Positions 46,221 to 56,674 of a DNA stretch of 64,000 nucleotides are shown one piece after another (the first letter of the stretch is position 1; each line of letters opens with the position of its first letter). Source of the stretch: Azoarcus indigens (GTDB taxonomy: Bacteria > Pseudomonadota > Gammaproteobacteria > Burkholderiales > Rhodocyclaceae); contig NZ_SNVV01000001.1 in the NCBI RefSeq assembly GCF_004361735.1, positions 310,001 through 374,000 of the forward strand, in the 5' to 3' direction. Under the pieces are notes generated by a model. That model ran no database searches. It was not told the DNA's origin and saw only the letters and a list, made by a program, of their open reading frames with translations. Made by a program: the position numbers and the translations under genes.

Positions 46221-47726
46221 ATGTCCGACCAGAACGCCCCGCTTACCCCCCAGGACGAAAACCACATCATCGCCGAGCGCCGCGAGAAGCTGGCGCAATG
46301 GCGCCAGACCGGCCGCGCCTTCCCGAACGACTTCGCCCGCGAGAACACCGCCGGCAAACTCGACGAGCTCTACGGCGAGAAAGAAGCCGAAGTGCTGGAA
46401 GCCACCCCGGTCGAGGTGAAGGTTGCGGGGCGCGTCATGCTCAAGCGGGTGATGGGCAAGGCCAGCTTCATCACCATCCAGGACCTGTCCGGCCGCATCC
46501 AGCTTTATGTGAAGCGCGACGCGGTGGGCGAGGACGTTTATGCCGACTTCAAGCACTGGGACATCGGCGACATCGTCGGCTGCGTCGGCACCCTGTTCAA
46601 GACCAAGACCGGCGAACTCACCGTGCAGGCCTCCGAGATCCGCCTGCTGACCAAGAGCCTGCGCCCGCTGCCAGACAAGTTCCACGGCCTCACCGACGTC
46701 GAACAGAAATACCGCCAGCGCTACCTGGACCTGATCGTCAGCGAGCAGACGCGCTTCACCTTCGTCGCCCGCAGCCGCATGGTGCAGTCCATCCGCAACT
46801 ACATGACCGGCCACGGCTTCCTCGAAGTCGAAACGCCGATGATGCACCCCATCCCCGGCGGCGCCGCGGCCAAGCCCTTCGTCACCCACCACAATGCGCT
46901 GGACATGGAACTCTTCCTGCGCATCGCGCCGGAGCTCTACCTGAAGCGCCTGGTGGTCGGCGGTTTCGAGAAGGTGTTCGAGGTCAACCGCAACTTCCGC
47001 AACGAAGGCCTGAGCCCGCGCCACAATCCCGAGTTCACCATGATGGAGTTCTACGAGGCCTACGCGGACTACCGCAGCCTGATGAACTTCACCGAAGGCC
47101 TGATCCGCAACGCCGCACGCGAGGCGCTGGGCACCGAGAGCTTCGTCTACCAGGGCCGCGAGCTGGACCTGTCCAAGCCCTTCGCCCGCCTCACCATCAC
47201 TGAGGCCATTCACAAATACCACCCGGGATACAGCCTGGAACAGCTGAACGATGCTGACTGGATCCGCGCCAAGCTGGAAGCCCTGAAGGCGCCGGCGCGC
47301 GCCGGCATGGGCCTGGGCAGCCTGCAACTCGCCCTGTTCGAAGAGACCACCGAAGCCGAGCTGTGGGAGCCGACCTTCATCATCGACTACCCGGCCGAAG
47401 TGTCCCCGCTGGCGCGCCGCAACGATGCCAACCCGGACATTACCGAGCGCTTCGAGCTCTTCATCGTCGGCCGCGAGATCGCCAACGGCTTCTCCGAGCT
47501 GAACGATCCGGAGGACCAGGCCACCCGCTTCATGGAGCAGGTGAAGGCCAAGGAAGCCGGCGACGAGGAGGCGATGTACTTCGATGCCGATTACATCCGT
47601 GCGCTGGAATTCGGCCTGCCGCCCACCGGCGGCTGCGGCATCGGCATAGACCGCCTGGTGATGCTGCTGACCGACAGCCCCTCCATCCGCGACGTCATCC
47701 TGTTTCCGCAGATGCGACCCGAATAA
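46221..47726 (+). CDS. lysS: Lysyl-tRNA synthetase, class II
   Basis: 501 aa. An N-terminal OB-fold anticodon-binding domain ([21 protein letters not shown]) is followed by the class II catalytic core: motif 2 [29 protein letters not shown] and motif 3 [12 protein letters not shown]. It charges tRNA-Lys. It ends in a clear intrinsic terminator, so mnmC is probably transcribed separately or by read-through. Confidence 0.97.
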   Translation: MSDQNAPLTPQDENHIIAERREKLAQWRQTGRAFPNDFARENTAGKLDELYGEKEAEVLEATPVEVKVAGRVMLKRVMGKASFITIQDLSGRIQLYVKRDAVGEDVYADFKHWDIGDIVGCVGTLFKTKTGELTVQASEIRLLTKSLRPLPDKFHGLTDVEQKYRQRYLDLIVSEQTRFTFVARSRMVQSIRNYMTGHGFLEVETPMMHPIPGGAAAKPFVTHHNALDMELFLRIAPELYLKRLVVGGFEKVFEVNRNFRNEGLSPRHNPEFTMMEFYEAYADYRSLMNFTEGLIRNAAREALGTESFVYQGRELDLSKPFARLTITEAIHKYHPGYSLEQLNDADWIRAKLEALKAPARAGMGLGSLQLALFEETTEAELWEPTFIIDYPAEVSPLARRNDANPDITERFELFIVGREIANGFSELNDPEDQATRFMEQVKAKEAGDEEAMYFDADYIRALEFGLPPTGGCGIGIDRLVMLLTDSPSIRDVILFPQMRPE

Positions 47727-47751
47727 GGCTGCCGCCCGCCGTCGCACCCGA

Positions 47752-47790
47752 AACCCGCTGCTGCTTGCGCACAGCGGGTTTTGTCCTTTT
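47752..47790 (+). terminator. Intrinsic terminator of lysS
   Basis: AACCCGCTG (47752-47760) pairs with CAGCGGGTT (47772-47780); the loop has 11 bases and TTGTCCTTTT follows. Confidence 0.8.
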
Positions 47791-47854
47791 ACAACCCGCC
47801 GCAGCCCAAGCTGCCGGAACCCCGAGAACACCGATCAGCCTCAAGCGATCCACC

Positions 47855-49789
47855 ATGCCGATACAGCCAGCCCGCCTCGAATACGCCCCGGACGGCACGC
47901 CCTACTCCAGCGCCTACGGCGACGTCTATCACTCCAGCGACGGTGGCCTTGGGCAGGCTCATCACGTCTTCCTTGCCGGCAACCAACTGCCGCAACGCTG
48001 GCAGGGGCGGCGGCACTTCACCGTACTGGAGACCGGCTTCGGCCTGGGGCTCAACTTCCTCGCCACCTGGCAGGCCTGGCGGGCGGACCCTGCGCGTTGC
48101 GAGCGGCTGCATTTCGTCTCCTGCGAGTTGCATCCCTTCGAACGGCATGACCTCGTCCAGCTACACCAACGCTGGCCGGAATTCGCTGCCCTCGCCGAGG
48201 AACTGCAGCGTGCATGGCCAACCCTGGTGCCGGGACTGCATCGCCTGCATCTGGACCAGGGCCGCGTTACCCTCACGCTAGGCCTGGGCGACGCCACCCA
48301 GTTGCTCGGCCAGTTCGACCTCCAGGCCGACGCCTTCTATCTGGATGGCTTCTCCCCGGCGAAGAACCCCGAGTTGTGGTCGCCGCGCCTGTTCCATCAA
48401 CTCGCCCGCCTGGCCTCGCCGCAGGCGACGCTGGCGACCTGGTCGGTAGCCGGCGAAGTCCGCGAAGGCCTGCGGCACGCGGGCTTCGAAGTTGCAAAAG
48501 CGCCCGGCTTCGGCGGCAAGCGTCAAATGCTGCTGGGCAGCTACGGCGGACGCGATTACCGCAACCCGCAAGCCGGGGGGAATGCCACGGCTCACGCCCG
48601 GCATGCGCTGATCCTGGGTGCCGGTGTGGCCGGCACCTCCCTCGCCGAACGCCTCGCCGCCCGCGGCTGGACGGTAGACATCGTGGACGCCGCCAGCGGC
48701 CCCGGCCAAGCCGCCTCCGGCAACCACGCCGGCGTGCTCCGTCCCTTGCCCAGTCTTGACGACAACCGCATGAGCCGCCTGACGCGGGCCGGTACCCTCT
48801 ATGGACTGCGGCACATCGCCGCACTCGGCCAGCGCGGCCTGTCACCCCGCTGGGACGCCAGCGGCGTGCTTCACCTGGGGCGTGACGAGAAGCAAGAGCA
48901 GAAAATGGCAGCGGTCGTGGAACGCCATGCGCCACCGCCCTCCTTCCTGCGCTTCGTCAATGCGCAGGAGGCTTCCGGCATCGCCGGCTGGCCAGTGTCC
49001 AATGGTGGCTGGTGGTTCCCCTCCAGCGGCTGGGTGCAGCCGCCCTCGCTGTGCCGCGCCAATCTGGCGGCGCATCCGGAGAAGATACGTGCTCACTTCG
49101 GCGTAAAGGCAACCCGGCTGGAGCGCGGCCCGGAGGCCGAAGGCTGGCGCTTGTTGTCGGCGGATGGCGGGCTCATCGCCAGCGCGCCGGTCGCCATCCT
49201 CGCCAGCGGCGTCGGTATCACCGCTTTCCCGGAGGCGGCAGCGCTGCCTGTGGTCTCCGCCCGCGGCCAGGTGAGCCTGCTGCCAGCCTCGGCGGGGTCC
49301 CCGCCCAAGGTGGTGGTTTGCCGTGGCGGCTATGTCAGCCCGGAGGTAGACGGCCTGCGCTGCGCCGGCGCTACCTTCAGCGTGGATGACGAGGAAACCG
49401 GCCTGCGGGACGCAGACCATCTCGAAAACCTGGAAAAGCTGGAGGCGATGCTGCCCAGCTACACCAGCGCCTTCAAGGACAGTCCGCCGGCCGGACGGGT
49501 CGGCTTCCGCCCCGCCTCACCGGACCGGCTACCCATGGTCGGGGCCCTGCCCCTGCCCGGCGGCGTCTACGCGCCCGGCACAGCACTGGCGCAAATCCCG
49601 CGCTATGCGGGGCTCTACGCGGTATCGGGCTTCGGCGCCCGCGGTCTGGTGTGGGCTTCATTGATGGCGGAAGCCCTGGCAGCGCGGCTGGAGAACGAGC
49701 CCATGCCGCTGGAGAAGGACCTGTGGGAAGCGGTGGATCCCGCCCGCTACCTGCTGCGTCCCCGGCGGCATGCCTTGCGGGAGGAATGA
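47855..49789 (+). CDS. mnmC: Bifunctional tRNA 5-methylaminomethyl-2-thiouridine biosynthesis protein MnmC
   Basis: 644 aa. The N-terminal methyltransferase domain has the SAM motif VLETGFGLGLNFLATW and DAFYLDGFSPAKNPELW. The C-terminal FAD oxidoreductase domain begins at ILGAGVAGTSLAERLAARG and ends with SGFGARGLVWASLMAEALAAR. It completes mnm5s2U at the wobble base of several tRNAs. ATG 47855 gives the conserved start; the upstream frame is shadow of lysS. It converges with gltX across a hairpin at its own stop. Confidence 0.93.
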   Translation: MPIQPARLEYAPDGTPYSSAYGDVYHSSDGGLGQAHHVFLAGNQLPQRWQGRRHFTVLETGFGLGLNFLATWQAWRADPARCERLHFVSCELHPFERHDLVQLHQRWPEFAALAEELQRAWPTLVPGLHRLHLDQGRVTLTLGLGDATQLLGQFDLQADAFYLDGFSPAKNPELWSPRLFHQLARLASPQATLATWSVAGEVREGLRHAGFEVAKAPGFGGKRQMLLGSYGGRDYRNPQAGGNATAHARHALILGAGVAGTSLAERLAARGWTVDIVDAASGPGQAASGNHAGVLRPLPSLDDNRMSRLTRAGTLYGLRHIAALGQRGLSPRWDASGVLHLGRDEKQEQKMAAVVERHAPPPSFLRFVNAQEASGIAGWPVSNGGWWFPSSGWVQPPSLCRANLAAHPEKIRAHFGVKATRLERGPEAEGWRLLSADGGLIASAPVAILASGVGITAFPEAAALPVVSARGQVSLLPASAGSPPKVVVCRGGYVSPEVDGLRCAGATFSVDDEETGLRDADHLENLEKLEAMLPSYTSAFKDSPPAGRVGFRPASPDRLPMVGALPLPGGVYAPGTALAQIPRYAGLYAVSGFGARGLVWASLMAEALAARLENEPMPLEKDLWEAVDPARYLLRPRRHALREE

Positions 49790-49798
49790 ACCTCCCGC
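49777..49798. terminator. Hairpin between convergent mnmC and gltX
   Basis: GCGGGAGG (49777-49784), loop AATGAA, CCTCCCGC (49791-49798). The loop includes the mnmC stop codon. No U-run on either side, so it is a weak two-way end at best. Confidence 0.45.
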
Positions 49799-49813
49799 GA
49801 GCCCGCGCGGAGT

Positions 49814-51220
49814 TCAGCCCAGGTAGCGCGCAAGGCGCTTCAGCACGCGTTCGCGGTCCAGCACTTCCAGCACGGCATCAATGGAGGGCGTCTGCGGCAC
49901 GCCCAGCACCGCCACGCGCAGTGGAATCGCCACCTGCGGCATCTTCAGCCCATGCTCCGCCATCGTGTCCTTGATTGCCTGGTTGAGCGCGGTCTTCTCC
50001 CACTCGGCCGCAGCAAAGCGGTCATGCAGGCCTTTCAGCGCAGCAATGGCAACCGGCGTCAGGTGCTGGGCCAGCACCTCCGGCGCGGGATGCAACTCGA
50101 CGCAGAACAGCTCCGCCGCATCAGCAAGCTCGTTCAGATTGGTGGCGCGATCCTTGTACAAGGCAACTACCCGCTCCAGCGCCGGCCCAGCCTCGGGATC
50201 GACCCCGCGCCGGGCCAGGCGGCTGGCAACCTGCGCCGCCAGATAGCCGTCATCCGCCTTCTTGATGTACTGGGCGTTCAGCCACTTGAGCTTCTCGGTG
50301 TTGAACTGCGCGGCCGACGGGGTGATGTGGTCGAGATCGAACCATTCGACGAACTGCTCGCGGCTGAAAATCTCGTCATCGCCGTGGCTCCAGCCCAGTC
50401 GGGCGAGATAGTTGATGACGGCATCCGGCAGATAGCCCTCCTCGTCGTACTGCATGACGCTGACCGCGCCATGACGCTTGGAGAGCTTGGTACCATCGTC
50501 GCCCAGGATCATGGACAGATGCGCATACTGCGGCACCGCAGCACCCAGCGCCTGCAGCACGTTGATCTGGCGCGGGGTGTTGTTGACATGATCATCGCCA
50601 CGGATCACCTGGGTGATCCCCATGTCCCAGTCATCCACCACCACGCAGAAGTTGTAGGTCGGCGTGCCATCACCGCGGGCGATGATGAAGTCGTCCAGCT
50701 CGGCGTTGGCGATCTCGATCCGGCCCTTGACCAGGTCCTCCCAGGCGACGCTGCCCCCGACCGGATTGCGGAAGCGCACGACCGGCGTCACGCCTGCCGG
50801 CGGCTCCGGCAAGGTCTTGCCCGCCTCCGGCCGCCAGCGGCCGTCGTAGCGCGGCTTCTCTCCCCTTGCGCGCTGCTCCTCGCGGATCTGCTCCAGTTCC
50901 TCGGCCGAGGTGTAGCAGTAATACGCAGTCCCCGCAGCCAGCATCTGCTGGATCACTTCCTTGTAGCGATCCATGCGCTGCATCTGGTAGAACGGGCCCT
51001 CATCGTGCTCCAACCCGAGCCACTTCATCCCATCCAGAATGGCCTGAACCGCCTCCGGCGTTGAGCGCGCCACGTCGGTGTCCTCGATGCGCAGCACGAA
51101 CTGCCCACCATGGCGACGGGCATAGGCCCAGGAGAACAATGCAGTTCTTGCTCCGCCGATGTGCAGGAAACCGGTCGGGCTAGGAGCGAAGCGGGTACGG
51201 ACAGGGGAGCTGGAAGACAT
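49814..51220 (-). CDS. gltX: Glutamyl-tRNA synthetase
   Basis: 468 aa, class I. The HIGH signature is in [16 protein letters not shown] and the KMSKS equivalent is KLSKRHG. The zinc-less C-terminal helical domain is normal in length. It charges tRNA-Glu and, in organisms without GlnRS, tRNA-Gln. It reads away from the tRNA-Val cluster, from which it is separated by a terminator. From here leftward genes in this block are visibly less GC-rich than the catabolic clusters. Confidence 0.97.
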   Translation of the reverse strand: MSSSSPVRTRFAPSPTGFLHIGGARTALFSWAYARRHGGQFVLRIEDTDVARSTPEAVQAILDGMKWLGLEHDEGPFYQMQRMDRYKEVIQQMLAAGTAYYCYTSAEELEQIREEQRARGEKPRYDGRWRPEAGKTLPEPPAGVTPVVRFRNPVGGSVAWEDLVKGRIEIANAELDDFIIARGDGTPTYNFCVVVDDWDMGITQVIRGDDHVNNTPRQINVLQALGAAVPQYAHLSMILGDDGTKLSKRHGAVSVMQYDEEGYLPDAVINYLARLGWSHGDDEIFSREQFVEWFDLDHITPSAAQFNTEKLKWLNAQYIKKADDGYLAAQVASRLARRGVDPEAGPALERVVALYKDRATNLNELADAAELFCVELHPAPEVLAQHLTPVAIAALKGLHDRFAAAEWEKTALNQAIKDTMAEHGLKMPQVAIPLRVAVLGVPQTPSIDAVLEVLDRERVLKRLARYLG

Positions 51221-51249
51221 TTAAAAGGCGTGGCAAACGTAAAGGCGCA

Positions 51250-51255
51250 ATTCTA
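51250..51255 (-). promoter_or_regulatory. Candidate -10 of gltX
   Basis: TAGAAT on the minus strand, 30 bases from the gltX start, with only a poor -35 (GGTTGA, 16-base spacer). Located between the tRNA-Val terminator and gltX, where a promoter is expected. Confidence 0.35.
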
Positions 51256-51280
51256 GACGATGGGCCCGCGTTCAACCGCT

Positions 51281-51323
51281 GAAAAGCGAAAGCCCCGGAA
51301 CGAAGGATTCGTTCCGGGGCTTT
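51281..51323 (-). terminator. Intrinsic terminator of the tRNA-Val(CAC) pair
   Basis: On the minus strand a 16-bp stem (AAAGCCCCGGAACGAA and its complement) with a three-base loop is followed by CGCTTTTC. It lies 9 bases past the CCA end of the second tRNA. Confidence 0.85.
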
Positions 51324-51331
51324 CATGTTCT

Positions 51332-51406
51332 TGGTGGGCGGTACTGGGATCGAACCAGTGACCCCTGCCGTGTGAAGGCAGTGCTCTACCGCTGAGCTAA
51401 CCGCCC
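51332..51406 (-). tRNA. tRNA-Val (anticodon CAC), copy 2
   Basis: 75 bases including encoded CCA. Acceptor GGGCGGT pairs fully with ACCGCCC; the D arm reads AGCTCAGCGGTAGAGC; the anticodon stem CTGCC/GGCAG encloses TTCACAC (anticodon CAC, codon GUG); the T arm is canonical (GGTTCGATCCC). Identical in sequence to the copy at 51460-51534. Confidence 0.96.
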
Positions 51407-51459
51407 GATCAGCCCGCTTGAAACACGCAGCTTTTCAGGTCTTTCGTCGAGGCCCAACC

Positions 51460-51534
51460 TGGTGGGCGGTACTGGGATCGAACCAGTGACCCCTGCCGTG
51501 TGAAGGCAGTGCTCTACCGCTGAGCTAACCGCCC
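51460..51534 (-). tRNA. tRNA-Val (anticodon CAC), copy 1
   Basis: Identical 75-base gene to the one at 51332-51406, 53 bases upstream of it in the transcript. A strong promoter lies just upstream, so the two are made as one precursor. Confidence 0.96.
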
Positions 51535-51551
51535 CTCGCGAAAGAGGCCGG

Positions 51552-51581
51552 ATTGTAGGAGTTGCACGCGTACTGCGTCAA
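51552..51581 (-). promoter_or_regulatory. Promoter of the tRNA-Val(CAC) pair
   Basis: Minus-strand TTGACG (51576-51581), 18-base spacer, TACAAT (51552-51557). The start would fall about 10 bases before the first tRNA. Confidence 0.75.
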
Positions 51582-51604
51582 GCAGCATCTACAAGCCATC
51601 AATG

Positions 51605-51633
51605 AAAAAGCCGATCAGAAGGATCGGCTTTTT
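51605..51633 (-). terminator. Intrinsic terminator after tRNA-Val(TAC)
   Basis: AAAAAGCCGATC and GATCGGCTTTTT form a 12-bp stem with a five-base loop; it lies 7 bases beyond the CCA end of tRNA-Val(TAC). It separates that gene from the promoter of the CAC pair. Confidence 0.8.
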
Positions 51634-51640
51634 GAATTCT

Positions 51641-51716
51641 TGGTGGGTGCTGACGGGATCGAACCGCCGACATCCAGCTTGTAAGGCTAGCGCTCTACCA
51701 ACTGAGCTAAGCACCC
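51641..51716 (-). tRNA. tRNA-Val (anticodon TAC)
   Basis: 76 bases with encoded CCA. Acceptor GGGTGCT pairs with AGCACCC; anticodon loop CTTACAA gives TAC (reads GUA and probably GUG/GUU). The anticodon stem has one G-T pair (CTAGC/GCTGG). It starts 49 bases after the hupB stop, with no strong promoter between, so it may be co-transcribed with hupB. Confidence 0.95.
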
Positions 51717-51765
51717 GCGCCGGAGACGATCACCCTTCCACTGGCAACCGCTTCAAGCAAGCCTC

Positions 51766-52038
51766 TTAGTTTACTGCATCTTTAAGGCCTTTGCCAGCGC
51801 GGAACTTTGGAACCTTGGCTGCCTTGATCTTGATGCTCTTTCCGGTCCGAGGATTACGCCCGGTCCGCGCAGCCCTATCCCCTACGTAAAAAGTGCCAAA
51901 TCCGACCAGGGTCACACTATCCTTCTTCTTCAATGCCTGCTTGACTGCCGCTACGGTTGCGTCCAACGCCTTACCCGCAGAAGCCTTTGAGATTTCGGCC
52001 TGCTTGGCGATGACTTCGATCAGTTCGGATTTGTTCAC
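51766..52038 (-). CDS. hupB: DNA-binding protein HU-beta
   Basis: 90 aa. [25 protein letters not shown] and the DNA-inserting arm [14 protein letters not shown] are those of HU. It is a nucleoid protein bending DNA non-specifically. The lon-hupB order is widespread. Its promoter is clear at 52142-52171. Confidence 0.97.
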   Translation of the reverse strand: MNKSELIEVIAKQAEISKASAGKALDATVAAVKQALKKKDSVTLVGFGTFYVGDRAARTGRNPRTGKSIKIKAAKVPKFRAGKGLKDAVN

Positions 52039-52141
52039 GTAAACCCCCTTCTCGATGGAATTGCGACGGGACTATCTCTGCCAAACCCAGGAACGGCGCG
52101 GGATTCCGGACCATTCCAAATGCGTTGCAAGCTGCAAGGGC

Positions 52142-52171
52142 TTTATAGCGTGCGAAAATCGAGCATGTCAA
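52142..52171 (-). promoter_or_regulatory. hupB promoter
   Basis: Minus-strand TTGACA (52166-52171), 18-base spacer, TATAAA (52142-52147). The -35 directly abuts the T-tract of the lon terminator. Start near 52135, leader about 95 bases. Confidence 0.8.
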
Positions 52172-52206
52172 GAAAACGCCGCACCCTTGTAATACAAGGG
52201 TGCGGC
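52170..52206 (-). terminator. Intrinsic terminator of lon
   Basis: A 13-bp perfect stem (GCCGCACCCTTGT and complement) with a three-base loop, followed on the minus strand by GTTTTCTT. Confidence 0.85.
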
Positions 52207-52240
52207 ATCGTCACAGCAACAATCGAGGGGAGAATTAAGT

Positions 52241-54661
52241 TCAGTGCGCGCGAATATTTTGCGCGGAAGCTGCATCCTCTGAAGAAGTCACCGCGCCTTC
52301 CACCTCGGCTTCCTTCTCCGGCAAGGGCTCAGGCTTGCGCTCCAACGCCAACTCAAGCACACGGTCGATCCACTTGACCGGAACGATCTCCAATGCATTC
52401 TTGATATTGTCCGGAATATCGGCCAGATCCTTGACGTTCTCTTCAGGAATCAAGGCCGTACGTATACCGCCACGCACCGCTGCCAGCAACTTCTCCTTCA
52501 ACCCGCCAATGGGAAGAACTTCGCCGCGCAAGGTGATTTCCCCCGTCATCGCAACATCGCAGCGCACAGGAATACCTGTAAGCACGGACACGAGTGCAGT
52601 CGAAATCGCAATGCCGGCAGAGGGACCGTCCTTGGGAATCGCGCCTTCCGGCAGGTGAATATGGATGTCGCTCTTCTGGTAGAAGTCCTCGTCGATGCCG
52701 AGCGAGCGCGAGCGCTTGCGCACGACGGAGAGGGCGGCCTGGATGGACTCCTGCATCACCTCCCCGAGCTTGCCAGTGGTCATCACCTTGCCCTTGCCCG
52801 GCAGCGCAACTGCCTCCACGGTAAGGAGCTCACCGCCAACCTCGGTCCAGGCCAGACCCGTCACTTGGCCGACCTGATTTTCCTTCTCAGCAATACCGAA
52901 ACTGTACTTGCGGACCCCAAGATACTTATCCAGGTTCTTCGCATTGATGACGATCTTGCTGGAGCGCTTCTTCAGCACCAACGACTTCACCACCTTGCGG
53001 CACATCTTCGAGATTTCACGCTCCAGGCTGCGCACCCCTGCTTCGCGGGTGTAATAGCGGCAGACGTCCCGTAGCGCTTCCTCGGTCACGGACAGTTCGT
53101 CCCGCTTCAACCCGTTGTTTTTCATCTGCTTCGGCAACAGGTAGCGCTGGGAGATATTGACCTTCTCGTCCTCGGTGTAGCCCGAGAGACGGATGACCTC
53201 CATACGGTCCAGCAAGGCAGGCGGAATATTCAGCGTGTTCGCCGTCGCCACGAACATCACATCGGAGAGGTCGAAATCGACCTCGACATAATGATCCTGG
53301 AAGGTGTGATTCTGCTCCGGGTCAAGCACCTCGAGCAGCGCGGAAGAAGGATCGCCACGGAAATCCATTCCCAGCTTGTCCACTTCATCCAGCAGGAACA
53401 GCGGGTTCTTCACGGCAACCTTGCTCATGTTCTGCAGGATTTTGCCCGGCATGGAACCGATGTAAGTGCGGCGGTGACCGCGGATCTCGGCCTCGTCGCG
53501 TACTCCCCCCAGCGCCATGCGGACGAACTTCCGGTTGGTCGCCTTGGCGATCGACTGTCCGAGCGAAGTCTTGCCCACGCCCGGAGGGCCAACGAGGCAG
53601 AGAATGGGGGCCTTGACCTTGTCCACCCGCTGCTGCACGGCCAAGTATTCGAGGATGCGCTCCTTGACCCGCTCCAGCCCGTAGTGATCCTTGTCCAGCA
53701 CCTTTTCGGCTTCCGCCAGATCCTTGCTGACGCGGGACTTCTTCTTCCACGGCAGGCCAATCAAGGTCTCGATGTAATTACGAACCACCGTCGCCTCGGC
53801 AGACATCGGCGACATCAAGCGCAGTTTCTTGAACTCCGCCTGGGCCTTGGCCATCGCGTCCTTGGGCATGCCCGAGGACTTGATCTTCTTGTCCATCTCC
53901 TCGAGGTCGGCACCTTCTTCACCTTCCCCAAGTTCCTTCTGGATCGCCTTGACCTGCTCGTTGAGGTAATACTCGCGCTGGCTCTTCTCCATCTGCCGCT
54001 TCACACGGCCACGAATGCGCTTTTCGACCTGGAGGATGTCCAGTTCGGTTTCCAGCTGCGAGAGCAGCTTCTCCAGCCGCTCACCGGTGTCGAACATTTC
54101 CAGCACTTCCTGCTTCTGCTCCAGCTTGAGCGGCAGGTGAGCTGCAATGGTGTCGGCCAGGCGCCCCGGCTCCTCGATACCCGCGAGGGAGGTCAGGATC
54201 TCGGGCGGGATCTTCTTGTTCAGCTTAACGTATTGATCGAACTGGGCAATGATGGCGCGGCGCATCGCCTCGACTTCATTGTTGTCGATCTCAGGCACGG
54301 GAACAGGCGTCACCTTGGCAACGAAGAGGTTGCGCAGGTCCTCGACCGAGTCGATGCGCGCACGCTGAACGCCCTCGACAAGCACCTTGATGGTGCCGTC
54401 CGGCAGCTTCAGCATTTGCAGAATATTGGCAACGCAGCCGATGGAATAAAGGTCCTCGACCGAGGGCTCATCCTTGGCCGCCGACTTCTGGGCGACGAGC
54501 AGGATGCTCTTGCCCGCTTCCATCGCGTTTTCCAGCGCTTTGATGGACTTGGGGCGGCCCACGAAAAGCGGAATGACCATGTGAGGAAACACCACCACAT
54601 CGCGCAGCGGCAGCAGCGGCAGTTCCATCTGGTCGTTGGGGAGTTCAGGATGGCCCGACAT
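52241..54661 (-). CDS. lon: ATP-dependent protease Lon
   Basis: 806 aa from ATG 54661 (AAGGA eight bases upstream); an ATG two codons earlier has too short a spacing. Layout: N-terminal substrate domain ([23 protein letters not shown]), AAA+ module with Walker [12 protein letters not shown] and LLDEVDK, and the serine-lysine protease domain with [10 protein letters not shown]. It degrades misfolded and short-lived regulatory proteins. It is 77 bases downstream of clpX with a hairpin between. Confidence 0.97.
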   Translation of the reverse strand: MSGHPELPNDQMELPLLPLRDVVVFPHMVIPLFVGRPKSIKALENAMEAGKSILLVAQKSAAKDEPSVEDLYSIGCVANILQMLKLPDGTIKVLVEGVQRARIDSVEDLRNLFVAKVTPVPVPEIDNNEVEAMRRAIIAQFDQYVKLNKKIPPEILTSLAGIEEPGRLADTIAAHLPLKLEQKQEVLEMFDTGERLEKLLSQLETELDILQVEKRIRGRVKRQMEKSQREYYLNEQVKAIQKELGEGEEGADLEEMDKKIKSSGMPKDAMAKAQAEFKKLRLMSPMSAEATVVRNYIETLIGLPWKKKSRVSKDLAEAEKVLDKDHYGLERVKERILEYLAVQQRVDKVKAPILCLVGPPGVGKTSLGQSIAKATNRKFVRMALGGVRDEAEIRGHRRTYIGSMPGKILQNMSKVAVKNPLFLLDEVDKLGMDFRGDPSSALLEVLDPEQNHTFQDHYVEVDFDLSDVMFVATANTLNIPPALLDRMEVIRLSGYTEDEKVNISQRYLLPKQMKNNGLKRDELSVTEEALRDVCRYYTREAGVRSLEREISKMCRKVVKSLVLKKRSSKIVINAKNLDKYLGVRKYSFGIAEKENQVGQVTGLAWTEVGGELLTVEAVALPGKGKVMTTGKLGEVMQESIQAALSVVRKRSRSLGIDEDFYQKSDIHIHLPEGAIPKDGPSAGIAISTALVSVLTGIPVRCDVAMTGEITLRGEVLPIGGLKEKLLAAVRGGIRTALIPEENVKDLADIPDNIKNALEIVPVKWIDRVLELALERKPEPLPEKEAEVEGAVTSSEDAASAQNIRAH

Positions 54662-54681
54662 TTTCATTTTCCTTGCGAGAA

Positions 54682-54709
54682 AGGTCACACCCATATGCGG
54701 GCGTGACCT
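54682..54709 (-). terminator. Hairpin in the clpX-lon gap
   Basis: AGGTCAC/GTGACCT with an inner CCC/GGG extension and loop of six bases; followed on the minus strand by TTTCTCG. Could attenuate or separate the clpX and lon transcripts. Confidence 0.4.
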
Positions 54710-54738
54710 GGAAATTCAAGCGGCGGGTTGAAGACAGC

Positions 54739-56007
54739 TCAGTTGGAGCCGGAAACCTTCTGCTGTTCAGCGTAGATGAGCAGCGGCTTGGCGGCGTCCT
54801 CGATCGTGCCCTCGTCCACCACGACTTTCTCCACCGACTCCAGCGTGGGCAGGTCATACATCACATCAAGCAACGCAGCTTCAAGGATGGAGCGCAGGCC
54901 ACGCGCACCCGTCTTGCGGCGAATCGCCTTGCGCGCAACAGCATGCAACGCGCCGGGCCGGATCTCGAGTTCCACGCCCTCCATCGAGAACAGCTTCTGG
55001 TACTGCTTCACCAGCGCGTTCTTGGGCTCGATGAGGATCTTGATCAGCGCATCTTCATCGAGTTCCTGCAAGGTGGCCACCACCGGCAGACGGCCGACGA
55101 ACTCGGGGATGAGACCGAACTTGATAAGGTCTTCCGGCTCGACGTTGCGGAAGGTCTCGGAGAGGTTCTTGGCCTCCCGGCTCTTCACTTCGGCGCCGAA
55201 ACCGATGCCCGCCTTCTCGGTCCGATTGCGAATGACCTTGTCAAGACCGTCGAAGGCACCACCGCAGATGAACAGCACATTGGTGGTATCAACCTGGATG
55301 AAATCCTGGTTGGGATGCTTGCGCCCACCCTGAGGCGGAATGGAGGCCACTGTGCCTTCGATCAACTTCAGAAGGGCCTGCTGAACACCCTCGCCCGAGA
55401 CGTCGCGGGTGATGGAGGGGTTGTCCGACTTGCGGGAAATCTTGTCGATCTCATCGATGTAGACGATGCCCTGCTGCGCCTTATCGACATCGTAATCGCA
55501 CTTCTGCAGCAGCTTCTGGATGATGTTCTCGACGTCCTCGCCCACATAACCTGCTTCGGTAAGCGTAGTGGCATCAGCCATCACGAAGGGAACGTTGAGC
55601 AGGCGAGCCAAGGTCTGCGCGAGCAGCGTCTTGCCGGAACCGGTAGGGCCGATCAGCAGGATGTTGCTCTTGGACAGTTCGACTTCATCCTGCCGGCCCG
55701 TCAGGTGGCGCAGACGCTTGTAGTGGTTGTACACCGCCACGGCCAGGCTGCGCTTGGCTTGCGGCTGTCCGATCACGTACTGGTCGAGGATCTCGCAGAT
55801 CTCATGCGGCGTGGGTAGCTTGCCCTTGACGCCTTCCGTCTCGACGTCGCCAGCAATCTCATCACGGATGATGTCGTTGCAGAGCTCGATGCATTCGTCG
55901 CAGATGAAGACGGACGGACCCGCGATGAGCTTGCGCACTTCATGCTGGCTCTTGCCGCAAAACGAGCAGTAAAGCAGCTTTTCGCCACCCGTCTTCTTTT
56001 CCGTCAT
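54739..56007 (-). CDS. clpX: ClpXP protease ATPase subunit ClpX
   Basis: 422 aa. An N-terminal zinc-binding domain (Cys14, Cys17, Cys36, Cys39) precedes the AAA+ core with Walker A GPTGSGKT, Walker B VYIDEID and the IGF-type loop (GIGFGAEVK) that docks on ClpP. It unfolds substrates and feeds ClpP. It starts 13 bases after the clpP stop in the same operon. Confidence 0.97.
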   Translation of the reverse strand: MTEKKTGGEKLLYCSFCGKSQHEVRKLIAGPSVFICDECIELCNDIIRDEIAGDVETEGVKGKLPTPHEICEILDQYVIGQPQAKRSLAVAVYNHYKRLRHLTGRQDEVELSKSNILLIGPTGSGKTLLAQTLARLLNVPFVMADATTLTEAGYVGEDVENIIQKLLQKCDYDVDKAQQGIVYIDEIDKISRKSDNPSITRDVSGEGVQQALLKLIEGTVASIPPQGGRKHPNQDFIQVDTTNVLFICGGAFDGLDKVIRNRTEKAGIGFGAEVKSREAKNLSETFRNVEPEDLIKFGLIPEFVGRLPVVATLQELDEDALIKILIEPKNALVKQYQKLFSMEGVELEIRPGALHAVARKAIRRKTGARGLRSILEAALLDVMYDLPTLESVEKVVVDEGTIEDAAKPLLIYAEQQKVSGSN

Positions 56008-56020
56008 GGTCTGATTCTCC

Positions 56021-56656
56021 TCAGGTATCTGCCCGGCTGGTCAGCACTTTGTCGACGAGGCCATACTCGACGGCAGCTGCGGCAGACATGAAATTATCAC
56101 GGTCGGTATCTCTCTCGATCCGCTCGATGGGCTGGCCGGTGTGGGATGCCAGCATCTCGTTAAGACGGGCACGCAGGTGCAGGATTTCGCGAGCGTGGAT
56201 CTCGATATCCGAGGCCTGACCCTGAAAGCCACCCAGAGGCTGATGGATCATCACCCGCGAGTTCGGCAGGCAGAAACGCTTGCCCTTCTCACCGGCCGCC
56301 AGAAGAAAAGCCCCCATGCTGGCCGCCTGGCCGATGCACAGCGTGCTGACGTTGGGCTTGATGAACTGCATGGTGTCGTAGATCGCCATGCCAGCCGTCA
56401 CCGACCCGCCCGGAGAATTGATGTAGAAGTGGATGTCCTTATCGGGATTCTCCGACTCCAGAAACAGCAATTGGGCAACAATAAGGTTGGCGGTGACGTC
56501 GTTCACCGGGCCGACGAGGAACACCACTCGCTCCTTGAGAAGGCGGGAGTAGATGTCGTACGACCGTTCGCCGCGACCGCTCTGTTCTACCACCATCGGA
56601 ATCAGGCCAAGGCCGACCGGATCCCAGGTGCTGTGCTGTGGTGTTCCGTTGTTCAT
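56021..56656 (-). CDS. clpP: ClpP protease proteolytic subunit
   Basis: 211 aa. Catalytic triad Ser113 (GQAASMGAF), His138 (MIHQPLGG) and Asp187 keeps the standard spacing. An N-terminal extension before [18 protein letters not shown] may be a removed propeptide. Eighteen bases separate it from tig. Confidence 0.97.
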   Translation of the reverse strand: MNNGTPQHSTWDPVGLGLIPMVVEQSGRGERSYDIYSRLLKERVVFLVGPVNDVTANLIVAQLLFLESENPDKDIHFYINSPGGSVTAGMAIYDTMQFIKPNVSTLCIGQAASMGAFLLAAGEKGKRFCLPNSRVMIHQPLGGFQGQASDIEIHAREILHLRARLNEMLASHTGQPIERIERDTDRDNFMSAAAAVEYGLVDKVLTSRADT

Positions 56657-56674
56657 CGTCAGTTCTTCCGCGGC

